Shown: positions 1 through 9,200 of the stretch, in pieces
Layout of the letters: every line of letters begins with the position of its first letter
Numbering within the stretch: position 1 is the stretch's first letter
Origin: Saussurea involucrata
Taxonomy: Eukaryota > Streptophyta > Magnoliopsida > Asterales > Asteraceae
Direction of reading: 5' to 3'
Length of the DNA: 64,000 nt
Assembly (NCBI GenBank): GCA_033807775.1
Contig: CM066321.1
Location: 44,616,850 to 44,680,849, forward strand
Notes under the pieces: generated by a model
Seen by the model: the letters and a program-made list of their open reading frames with translations, nothing else
Databases searched by the model: none
What the model was told of the DNA's origin: nothing
Program-made: the position numbers and the translations under genes

Positions 1-179
1 CAAGGCTTATAGGTGTTATATTCGTTTTTTTAAAAAAAAAACAAGAAAAACCCTAATCTTCATTAAGACTTTTTTGTCTGAATGAAATGGACAAAATTCG
101 AAAAATCTTAATGGAAATTCTCTTTCCACATTAAGATATTTCTTATTTGTTAACATCTTTGGTTGAACTGATAATACAG
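1..179 (+). other. 3' end of a probable 5'-UTR intron of ORF3 (element A)
   Basis: This T-rich non-coding stretch ends in GATAATACAG, 4 bases before the ORF3 ATG at 184. The same ending precedes the ORF3 ATG in element B (21661-21669), where an upstream donor, 5' UTR and TATA box are also visible. Inferred acceptor; no transcript evidence. Confidence 0.5.
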
Positions 180-183
180 TGAA

Positions 184-2820
184 ATGGCAACTTCAAAGCT
201 GAATGTTACCGCTGAGTCCATCTCCAGTGATTCTGAGGAACTGGAAATCACCAAAGCTCCTCAGGTTAAGTTTGAGCTGGATCAACTAGACTGGACAAAG
301 GCAAACAACCTTTCAGCGCTTCTCGAGTTTCCTCCTCGGAAGCAGGTATCCCATCTAGACGACGCTGTGATTTTTTTGAAGAATAGCCCCATATACACAG
401 CACTGACAATCACACCTCCTGCCAGTCAGCGTCTATTATCCCAATTCTGGTACTCTGCCAGACACACCAACCTACCCTCAGCCAAAGATCCATCTAAAAC
501 CATCGACTGCATACTCAGCGATACTGAGTATGGCACCATCAAGATAACCCCCGCAATAATCCGCAAAGCTCTGAAATTCCCTAACGCTACCTCAGAAAAT
601 CCTTTCATTCCATTTCCTGACCACAAGAAGCACGCTGACAGGGAAGAAATCATTGCTTTCCTTGATGCGATGGGTTACATCTGGGAGACTGGAAGAGACA
701 AGCTACCTGAGAAGAAGCTGACGCTGATAAAGAAATCCAAGATGCCCAGCGAGATGAACTTCATCTTCGCTCACCTGATCAGCTGCATGACAGCGAAATC
801 CGGATCTTCTGATCAAGCCGCTCAACCTCAGCAGGCCATGGGTTACGCACTGCTGAAAGGTCTCAACATTGACTGGGCCTCCATCATCTATGAAGACCTC
901 ATTCAACGTGTTGATTCTGCCGCTGACCGACCAGCATGGGTTCCTTACCCGCGATTCATCAGCGCCATCTTTCAATATGGCCTGAAGGACAGCTATCCTG
1001 AAGAGGGTGATCTGAAACTCTCTCAGATTGGCCCTAAAGTTCTCGACTTCAAGCCTGTCGCCAACGAGGTACGTCTCTCTACTCTTCTCACTCTTCTTAA
1101 TTCTCCGCTTTCTGTGGCTCCTTCAGCGACAATACCCATCGCTGATACCCCGGCCACAAAATCCATTCCTTCTAAGAAAAGGAAACAATCTCTTACCCCT
1201 CTTGATTCCAAAAGGATCAAGAAAACCAAGGAGCAACCCCAGCAGTTGCATGCTGAAGACTCCTCAGCTCATTCTGAAGAGCTGAAGGAAAGTTCCGTGG
1301 TACGCTCTGCCACACCAATTCAAGCCATCCCTTCTAAACCTACTTCAGCGTCCCTAAACGCTGAGGTTAGAACTTTGGAATCTACCCAACCTTCGTCAGT
1401 CTCTCAAAAGACTGATGAAGTACTTCTCAGCGAATCCAACGCTGAACTTGAACCCCAACCCCAATTCTTATCCTTCGCTCCTCCCTCTACTTCTTTGGAC
1501 ACTCCTCCAGTCAAAACTGGAGATGCCATCATTCAAGAAGCCGTTGAAGCTTCTCAGCGAATGACGAAGAAAGGACCTGCAGAGATCTCCATTCCTCACG
1601 GAACTTTTGAGGGAGATATGGAACACTATGGAGGGACTCGAAACTTTGATGAGTTCGTCAACGCTCCTGCAGGTACAGATCCCACCTTAAACACTGTAAC
1701 TAAACCTGAAACTTCTGAGCTTTCCTTTGTTCACAAGTACTTATATGTTACAGGTCCTTTTTTGGGAGACATCAACCAGTCTCTGAAGTCTATGGAGATG
1801 AAACTTACGGATCTCACCACCGGTCTATCAAATAACTCTACAGCTGTAACAAACGCTGGAGAGAATCTGACGAAGCTGACTACTGTGGTGGAAAAGAAGG
1901 CCTCCTCTGATGACATCAAAGACCTTGATAAAACTCTCGCCGACTTTGCCAAAGTGCTATCCGACATCTACACTGACTACACCAACCTCAAATCATCAGT
2001 TTCCACCATTTCCAGCGAAGTTACAACGCTGAAGAAATCGGTTGGTACACTCGAAGGTGATATGTCAGTGGTCAAGACCGACTTGGGCTCAGTGAAGACC
2101 GACCTTGGTTCTGTCAAGACAATGATCGAGACGCTGGTGAACAAGGAAAATAATCCAGCTCCTGCTCCGGCCCCTGCACCTGTTTTGGACTCATTCACCG
2201 CAGAGGATCGCCAAGAGCTGAAGAAAATCACGCCTGCTATTTCTGGCCTAGAAGACAGAATAGCTAAGCTTGAAGGTTGTGTGAAAATCTCTGGCCCAGA
2301 AGACAGAGACAACACCAATGCTGAATCTACCCATTCCTCCCCCGCCCATCATGAGAAAGAGGGGGAGAAGAGCGCTGAACAGGAGAAGAGCGCTGAAGAC
2401 CTTTCCCATGATGAATCTATCAGGGGAGAGGGTAATGAAGATCGGATTACTGGACCTCAGGGAGATGAAAACCCTGAGGGAACCGAGAACCTCGCCTCTA
2501 TATCTGAGGGGGAGCAACTCGATGAAGATGCTGAGGAATCTGAAGCAGAAGAAGACGAAGACTTCGACATCCCTGAAGCTGAACCATCCTCCTCTCCAAG
2601 GAACGATGATGATGATGATGAAGATGACGATGATTTCTTTGTTGTCAAACCTGCTCCTCGAACCAAAGCTCTTAAAGGTATTTCAATAAAAGAACCTTCA
2701 GGGGAGAAGACAAAGACAAAGCACTCAGCCTCTGGCGCTGAGAAAAGCAAAGACAAAGGCATCGCTGAAGATGATAATCTGGCGATCCTACTTGCAAAGC
2801 CGATTTGTCAGGTACACTAA
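184..2820 (+). CDS. ORF3 of element A, N-terminal open part (exons 1-2)
   Basis: An uninterrupted 878-codon frame begins at ATG 184; the matching ATG starts ORF3 in B. Residues about 25-300 form a conserved alpha-helical-looking domain rich in W, Y and P with a YPRF motif, also recognisable in element D's ORF3. Residues about 330-350 carry two basic clusters (KKRK and KRIKKTK), a bipartite nuclear-localisation-like signal. About 523-660 is heptad-rich coiled coil, and about 720-850 is very acidic with a run of Asp. I see no signal peptide or transmembrane segment. The frame probably continues through an intron at 2812 into exon 3. Position after pol equals that of the SIRE 'env-like' ORF, but the sequence does not look like an envelope. 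Function unknown. Confidence 0.75.
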   Translation: MATSKLNVTAESISSDSEELEITKAPQVKFELDQLDWTKANNLSALLEFPPRKQVSHLDDAVIFLKNSPIYTALTITPPASQRLLSQFWYSARHTNLPSAKDPSKTIDCILSDTEYGTIKITPAIIRKALKFPNATSENPFIPFPDHKKHADREEIIAFLDAMGYIWETGRDKLPEKKLTLIKKSKMPSEMNFIFAHLISCMTAKSGSSDQAAQPQQAMGYALLKGLNIDWASIIYEDLIQRVDSAADRPAWVPYPRFISAIFQYGLKDSYPEEGDLKLSQIGPKVLDFKPVANEVRLSTLLTLLNSPLSVAPSATIPIADTPATKSIPSKKRKQSLTPLDSKRIKKTKEQPQQLHAEDSSAHSEELKESSVVRSATPIQAIPSKPTSASLNAEVRTLESTQPSSVSQKTDEVLLSESNAELEPQPQFLSFAPPSTSLDTPPVKTGDAIIQEAVEASQRMTKKGPAEISIPHGTFEGDMEHYGGTRNFDEFVNAPAGTDPTLNTVTKPETSELSFVHKYLYVTGPFLGDINQSLKSMEMKLTDLTTGLSNNSTAVTNAGENLTKLTTVVEKKASSDDIKDLDKTLADFAKVLSDIYTDYTNLKSSVSTISSEVTTLKKSVGTLEGDMSVVKTDLGSVKTDLGSVKTMIETLVNKENNPAPAPAPAPVLDSFTAEDRQELKKITPAISGLEDRIAKLEGCVKISGPEDRDNTNAESTHSSPAHHEKEGEKSAEQEKSAEDLSHDESIRGEGNEDRITGPQGDENPEGTENLASISEGEQLDEDAEESEAEEDEDFDIPEAEPSSSPRNDDDDDEDDDDFFVVKPAPRTKALKGISIKEPSGEKTKTKHSASGAEKSKDKGIAEDDNLAILLAKPICQVH
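1673..1753 (+). other. Probable intron 1 of ORF3 (element A), 81 bp in frame
   Basis: The segment is bounded by CTGCAG|GTACAG and TATGTTACAG|GT, with a pyrimidine-rich 3' half. It is 27 codons long and open in A, so it could be retained or spliced without a frame change. The B counterpart (from 23171) contains an in-frame TAA, which would be harmless if removed, but its acceptor has decayed from ACAG to ACAT. The two copies agree poorly here compared with flanking exons. Confidence 0.45.
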
Positions 2821-2963
2821 ACTTATTTTTCCTTCCCTGATCATCTCTGAAAAATCAGTTATCCATTCCACAAACACCATACACATCCACATTTTTTTTC
2901 TATCTTTTCTACCCAAGTTCTTCTACCCAGTTCTTATTTGTAAGATCGCTGCGTTTCAGCTAG
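2812..2963 (+). other. Probable intron 2 of ORF3 (element A), 152 bp
   Basis: The donor is GTCAG|GTACAC. Two acceptors four bases apart follow: TTTCAG (to 2959) and CTAG (to 2963). Joining at CTAG keeps a long frame (phase 0 to phase 0). Joining at CAG gives six codons and a stop. The interior is pyrimidine-rich, full of stops and barely alignable with B's 128-bp counterpart (24415-24542), although the flanking exons match well. That contrast is what a real intron predicts. Confidence 0.65.
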
Positions 2964-4217
2964 TCCTCTCCCCTGTTTGAGGATATCGCTGAAAGATCTG
3001 TTGCGACTTCACCAATAATTCCAGCTACCGCTGAAGACATAATCCCAGTCTTAGATTTAATCTCTGAGACTGATGAACCAGAAGAACAACCTCTCTCGCA
3101 CAGAAACAGACTTTCCTCAGTTGCTCAAAGGCTGAGTGAAGAAGATCAAAAGAGGAGAGAAGAAATGATATAGCGATTCGAGGATCAGCGAATCATCCTA
3201 AGGCGCGATCAACTACCTTCAGTTCCTCCTAAGTTCAGAATTTCAAAAGCTGAATACCAAGATCATCTCAGAGCTGAACGCCTCATCGCTGAAAGGAAGG
3301 AAGCTGAAGATAAAGACAGAGAATACGCCATCAAGCTCACTCAAGAATCTGTCAAAGACCCCAAGCTGAAGCGTATTCCCATTCAAATCCAACGAAAGCT
3401 TTGGGAACAAGCCCAGAAGATCGTGGAAAAGAAAGCTGAAGTTTCTCAGACCACCCTGATCTGGTGTAAAGAGAAAATCCACTTCAGATATCGTCCAGCG
3501 AAGATCAACAAGGTATTCATCTCTGGAAGAACCTCCATCGGAGTACCTATTGTTGACATCAAACTGTTCAGAGAAGATGACTCATCTGAAACCTTTCGTG
3601 CTGACACTGTAAAAAGGTATGGTCTCTCTGAATGGCTGGAGATGAGGTTAGCTATCCAACCGTCAAAATCTAAGTACAAGGATCATTTCGAAAAGCTGAT
3701 AAACAGACAGATCGATTTGATATCTTCTTGTGTGGATATTCCTCCTGTTCCTGATCTAAAGCCGAAAAGAAAAAAGGACTCTCCAAGGAAGAAACGTCAA
3801 GATTCAAACTCAGGTCCTGTCATACGAAATGAAACTGGAATTGGTTTCTCTCGCGCTGAAGTACTTGGTCCTGATCCTGATCTATCTGCCCTTGATGTCT
3901 CTTTGCCACCATGTGAACTTTTCGTCCCTGGTAAAGTCATCAGTAATCCTTATGGAATATTCTTTCTTGACTACGACGGACGTAAATGCTTTCAACGGAT
4001 CGCTGAGCTTCCAATCACTCCAATCGAACAGCTCAAAGATCTCATCTACTGGTGCGACTTCAGAAAAGACATTCAGGCACGACACCTAAAACCCTTGATT
4101 TTTGAAGCTGCTCTGAAGCTAAAGAATAAAGGGGAAAAGGTTCCTGACTGGATGATTCCAACTGAAAAGACAACCCTTGATGAACTTCTCATTAAGGAAG
4201 AACCCTTTGAAGGCTGA
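2964..4217 (+). pseudogene. ORF3 of element A, exon 3, with one stop
   Basis: From TCC at 2964 the frame runs 417 codons to TGA at 4215-4217, broken once by TAG at 3171-3173 where B has AAG, so a single transversion is likely. The N-terminal part is charged and helical with repeated Ala-Glu and Lys-Glu. The C-terminal domain (from about 3480) resembles, in spacing of aromatic and acidic residues, the C-terminal domain of element D's ORF3. Together with exons 1-2 the protein would be close to 1,290 residues. Function unknown. Confidence 0.65.
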
Positions 4218-4484
4218 CAACAATCACCATTTTCTCTATTGTATCAGTCATCCTTCAGTACTTGTAATTTATTTCGCTTGTACTTGTAATCTTTCTTATT
4301 CATATTGTAACCTGATTCAAAGATTTAAAGAAAGATTTCAGCGAATGTACTTTACTCCATCAGTACTGAAAAGATCCCAGAAAACAGTAAAAGGGACAAA
4401 TATTTTATGAGTTCTTTTTATCCTTATGTTTTCATTAAATAGCAATTTTCTCTGTTGCTATGTCATAATCAAATAGGGGGAGAT
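4218..4484 (+). other. ORF3 3' untranslated region and polypurine tract
   Basis: Between the ORF3 stop and the LTR lies a T-rich stretch with repeated TACTTGTAAT words, resembling the TTGTAA-type far-upstream poly(A) elements of plant genes; B keeps the same words at about 25825-25865. It ends in the purine tract AAATAGGGGGAGAT that primes plus-strand DNA synthesis. No coding is seen. The poly(A) reading is an inference. Confidence 0.5.
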
Positions 4485-5446
4485 TGTTGATCCAAACCCT
4501 CAGTGATTTGATAATGACCCTATCTTAAATACTTAGTGAAAATTGTAAGTAAACAATATGTATCAGAGTTTCACTATCACTGATAAGTACTAAGATCTTA
4601 CAGTACTGCTGATAGGAACTCTCCACTTTTAGATTAAACATTCAGCGAACACTGTTCACCATATCGCTGAGTCTGTTCAGTCCTTATGGTGATCGCTGAT
4701 AAGTTAGTTGTTTACTTATGATCCCTGAAGACAAGATTCACGTCAACAAAGGTTCTACGCTGAAGTCGAAGATCAAGCTCAAGAACCAGCGACAAGTCTC
4801 CTAATGAACTGATGCGGATCAGCGAAGACTCAGATTTGTCCACTCAACGTGAAGTATCAAGTACAAGACTTCAGCTATCGCTGAACTTTATCATCTGCTG
4901 AATAGTAAATGATAATCGCTGAATCAACGAAAGCTGATCATGAAGTCCTCCGTACAAAGTACTTTTGTCTTAACCTCCCTTGCACGCCACCGTACGAAAT
5001 GTCAGAAAAGAACCTCCGAAAATCTGAAATCGTACAACCACTCTGATACTACACTGTTCATTCATGCGGCTACTAAGGTTGTCATCAAAGGTCAATGACA
5101 TGCAACCAATCCGCTAATGACACGTGTAAAGTATATACTGGATTGCATTAAATGCATGCAGTATATAAAGAGATGAACTCACTTCATTTGAAGTAACTTG
5201 CTAACTCTGGACAAGTTCAAATCTCTCAAGATAGGATTTTATTAGTAACCTCCTTATCTTTCTTAGTGCAAGAAAACCTTAGTGTTCCAACTTGTTTAGA
5301 TTTAGGTTTATCCTTAATCTTGTTTCCGCAACAAGCTGTAAATTGTTAATGATTTATCAATAAACAATTTAGAAAAGTAAAATAGTGTGTTTGTATTCAA
5401 CCCCCCCCCCCTTCTACAAACTTGTTTAAGCCTTTCGGGACCAACA
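4485..5446 (+). repeat. 3' LTR of element A (962 bp)
   Basis: It begins TGTTGATCCAAACCCTC right after the purine tract and ends CGGGACCAACA. It matches both LTRs of B. Promoter-like motifs are CCAAT 5106-5110, CACGTG 5121-5126 and TATATAAAG 5162-5170. An inverted CATGCATT/AATGCATG-like pair lies just upstream of the TATA box in B; A keeps most of it. A run of 11 C is near the 3' end. The motifs CGCTGA and TCAGCG are dense throughout. Confidence 0.9.
5106..5170 (+). promoter_or_regulatory. LTR core promoter of element A
   Basis: CCAAT, then CACGTG 15 bases later, then TATATAAAG. The same order and the same 15-base CCAAT-to-G-box step recur in B's LTR and in B's internal ORF3 promoter. Confidence 0.6.
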
Positions 5447-5839
5447 ATATATATATATATACGTGTCCGGACTCACTTGTATTCCATATCCGGAAAAACG
5501 CGCTAAAACCCTAAAACCCCGACCTCTTTTTTCTTTCTCGGCTGGACTCGCCCCACTCCCTCGATTTGCACTTCGTCTTAGTCCCATATCCAGGTATGCT
5601 TCTCCATATCACATCGTGTTAATGTTTCCTCATGCTTTACTCACTTAAATGCACGATTTATCCATGAGAATCGTTGACAGAACAGTGTCCAACTACCCAT
5701 TACGGGTTTTGTCATTTCTGGCCAAATGTGTGGGGCTTCGTGTTACATCGATGCCCTTATCACCTAATTAGTGACTCTCGACAACATCTGAGGCCTACTA
5801 CGTACTTAGGGATTGCCTGTTCTGAGTTTGGAATGCTTG
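5447..5839 (+). other. Non-coding spacer upstream of ORF3 (element D)
   Basis: It starts with an AT dinucleotide run, then holds two TCCGG words, an AAAACCCTAAAACCCC stretch typical of plant 5' UTRs, a CT-rich segment and a donor-like CCAG|GTATGC at about 5591-5599. I see no credible coding. If the donor is used, the TCCGG array would lie in a 5'-UTR intron ending at 6273; this is inference. Confidence 0.4.
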
Positions 5840-6145
5840 AGTCGTCGTCCGGACACATTCCTCGTGTCCGGACACGTTCAAACCTATGCTAGTATATCCG
5901 GACACGTTCAACTCCATGATGATCCATCTGAACACTACCATCACCCGGAGACCTAGTTGTCCGGAAACCTAAGGGTTTCCGGTAAGTTCCACTACCGGGT
6001 AGTTTAGTGTCCGGACTCTAATGTTATCCGGTAGAATAGTGTACCCGGAAACCTCTGTCCAGATTAATCATCTTTATCCGGACTCTTTGACCACCCGGAA
6101 ACTTGTGTTGTCCAGACACTTTGAGTTGTCCGGACATCACTGGTG
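5840..6145 (+). repeat. TCCGG-core degenerate repeat array (element D spacer)
   Basis: Units of roughly 16-25 bp share a core (A/G)TCCGG(A/T)AAC or TCCGGACAC; I count about thirteen CCGG words in this stretch. Related arrays occur in E (twice), in C's leader and in both LTRs of the Gypsy H. One unit reads TTCCGGTAAGT, a donor-like sequence. Confidence 0.75.
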
Positions 6146-6217
6146 ATGGTCCTTTTCGTACCTGCTTTGTCACTGCCAGTCCTCGATCTGTCTCAGATTG
6201 AGCCAATCCCGACGAAG

Positions 6218-6273
6218 GTACGCACCGACACTTGTTTATCCGACTCAATTACTAACTGTGCTGTTTTCTACAG
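6218..6273 (+). other. Probable short leader intron or ORF3 splice acceptor (element D)
   Basis: It is bounded by CGAAG|GTACGC and TTTTCTACAG, with a consensus branch point CTAAC about 20 bases before the acceptor. E keeps the same arrangement at 63709-63763 (GTACGC, CTAAC, TTTCTTTCAG). At 56 bp it is short for a plant intron, so the acceptor may instead serve a more distant donor, giving a spliced ORF3 mRNA. The ATG lies 7 bases downstream. Confidence 0.5.
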
Positions 6274-6280
6274 ATTATCT

Positions 6281-9200
6281 ATGGCGGATCAACAACAACA
6301 CCCTCACGAACAACCAGGAAACCAACAACCACCTCCTCAAGAGCAAATACCTCAAGAGGCGGATATCATTGACGAGGAAGCCGATGCTGCCCTGGTTCAC
6401 CCTGACCATGGCACTGAACTGGAGGCCAACAACCACCACCTGGACACGACCTTGTTCAGGCCCCAACCACTTCAACGAGTGCTTCTGGATATTCTCACGA
6501 ATCACCCTCTCCGTGAGGCCCTTACCAGCATAGCCGACGTCCCAGTTCTGTATGTTCTACAGGTATGGCTCACCGCCCGAGTCGTCACCGCCGGTAACTC
6601 GCAGTCGATCACTGCTCAGATCGATAACCAACCTTTCATTCTCACACCGGACTCATTCCGCCGCCTTCTGTCTCTTCCGGAAGCCACCGCCAACAATCAT
6701 GAACGGTACGATCCTGCCGTCAATGATAATACGCTTTGCGCTCAAATTCGCGCACTTGGATACAATCATGACCTAAACCGGCCATCCTCTTTCAATCGCA
6801 AGTACCTCGCTCCGATATGGTACACACTCTTTACAATCCTAAACCGCTGCCTTTCATTGAGATGGAGAGGCATTGATCAGTGCACCGGCGACTTCCTGCG
6901 CCTACTTCATGCTGTGTGCTACAACCGCCACATAGACTTTGCGATGATTATCTGGAGGGAGCTCGTCGCGACAATTAGCCAAATCGGAGGTTCCAAACAG
7001 AAGAAATTTCTTCCGTATACGCGTTTCCTTTCGCTGGCTGTGCGTCAACACATGGATGCGAATCCTGCCATTCCTCGCCGCCTGAACCATCTGGTATGTC
7101 CCCATCACCACTTACAATTCATGGTTATCCGCAATCCATCTGATGCGGTAGCAATGCCCATCCCTGAACCACTACTAGCCATCGCCGATCCCACTGCACC
7201 AGGGGTAGTAGCATATAGGGAAGCGTTAGGTAATCCCATGGTCCAGCCATCACCGGAGGGACCTGCCCAGGGACTTAGACCCGAGAGACGTGAGGGTCCG
7301 AGAGTGAGAGGTGGAAGGGCCCGACAAGCAGGTGTTGTCGGGCGGGGAACGTTAGTTGTGAGAGAAAGGGGAACGAGAGTAGGTGGTGCAGTGGTATCGC
7401 AACCCGGTTCCAGCTCAGCCCCAGTCGGTCCATCCTCTAGACCGATACTACATCACTCGACCGAGCCGTATATCACCGAACCCCCCTCACCATCTCACAA
7501 TGTTGAAGACGTGGAATCTGACTCCACGGACTCCGATACCAACCGAAACATACGCCTGAGACAAATACCTCTCGGTATCGGACCCAACCCTGATTTTACC
7601 GTTGGAATCCCACTTGACTCACCTCCACATACTGGAACCGAACCCATTAGGACATCTGAGGGAGAACAAGTTGAGGAGTTAGGACATGCGAGTCGGAGAG
7701 AACTGCGTTCAAAGTTGAACCAGGAAAGATTGAGCCGTAAAGATAACGAGGCTCCTGAGCGACCCCAAACGAGCGATATCCGGGTAGCCACATCTACTAC
7801 ACCGTCTCATCTGTTGGGACGGGGTATTGAAGAAGACTCCGTGGACCCAGCGGAGCAATTGCACGACCCACTCATCCACTCATCCGTCTCACGACAGACG
7901 GATGTTTTAATATTACACGGGGAACAAGCACAACTTCCACCGGCCTCTCATTCGGAGAGTGTTGGGGTTGAAATAAGAGACTAGCGCCTTTTGATATTGA
8001 ACATTCTTCGGCTAGGACACTCGAAGCTGAGCAACACCAAGTCGAGACTCTTCGTGACTCGACCGGAACCCCCGTAGTGTCTCCACCTCTTGGTGAAACA
8101 TAAGGATCGGCTGGAAATCCTACCACAGCTAACATCACGCCAACTGTGAACGTAGGTGGCTCTACCCCTGTGGTAGACGCCTCAACGGGTAACCTAAGTG
8201 GTCCCGGAGTTATTCACCCCGACTTTGTGTCGCAAGGGTCCCTGGACAGCACCCTCAAGGCTGTCCGCGAGGCACTGGAACAGCATGTCACCACCGAGAT
8301 CGCCAAAGCCATCAAGGGCAAAGCAAAGATCATTGAAGTAGAAACCGCACCACCACATCCACCGACTTTTGCTCAATCTATCTATTCGGTGGATACATTA
8401 AAGACGATGCTATTGGCTCAACTGCTCCAGGAATCAGATACAACCGCCTCGACCGAAGCAGACCTGATCTCCGTTCTTCGATCCCAGGTCACTGCTCCAT
8501 CTTCATCTATTACATCCCGCCTTGACGCCATTGACTCGACCCTCAACGACTACAACAAAGCGCTCGCCACGCTGTCTGAGAGGGTCCGCTCACTAGAAGA
8601 CACTTGTAAGAGTCAAGCCAGAGGTCTCAAACGCAAGCACGATGACCAAGATGAACCTGATCACCGTGAGGGGGAGAAGCGTCTACGCCAAACCGAGACC
8701 GCCCAGATCATGACTGCCGAAACTACAACAGTGGTTCAACAGGAACCCCCAACTGCGGCAACCACATCAGAAGCACCCGAAGCCGAGTTGCCACTAGCAG
8801 ATATGGTCATAGATATGGAGATTTCAGATGAAGAAGACCCGACAGTTGAAAAGCCCGAGGGTTCAACACAGGAACTGGTCAATTTTGACTCGTCAGACAG
8901 AACGATACTGGACATGATAGATCCAGAGTGTGAGACCAACCCGGAGACCGAAGACGCATGGTACGAAAAAGCCGCCAGTACCGTAAACCTACAGGTAAAT
9001 TTGGTCTTCCCTACTGATGAGGACGACAATATTGACTACGATCAGTTCCTGCTCCAAAATTTATATGGAGCAACTCCCGTTCACTATGCTCAACCCGCCG
9101 GAACATCATCAACTAGACCCGAGTCTACTACTTCCGATCAACTGACAACTACTCCTCTAATGACAGCTTCTGATCTTCCTCCCCTTCCTCAACAGCAACA

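Larger units (their letters stand above)
1..5446 (+). mobile_element. Element A: SIRE-type Copia retrotransposon, 3' part
   Basis: The window opens inside this element. Visible are the end of an intron, a large third ORF with two further introns, a polypurine tract (about 4471-4484) and a complete 3' LTR. The ORF3 and LTR closely match element B, so gag and pol should lie to the left of the window. The LTR ends in CA at 5446 and is followed by an AT dinucleotide run; ATATA at 5447-5451 is the candidate target duplication, but its partner is outside. The sequence to the right belongs to element D, so A probably landed in D's pol-ORF3 spacer. Confidence 0.85.

Noticed and set aside
184..2820. 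ORF3 of A as an ordinary host gene.
   Set aside because: The same ORF lies between pol and the LTR in B, directly followed by the same purine tract and LTR; it is part of the retrotransposon.
184..4217. ORF3 as an envelope protein.
   Set aside because: No signal peptide, transmembrane span or cleavage site is visible; basic clusters and acidic linkers suggest a nuclear protein.
5497..5520. AAAACCCTAAAACCCC as telomeric repeat.
   Set aside because: A single imperfect occurrence; more like a telo-box in a 5' UTR.
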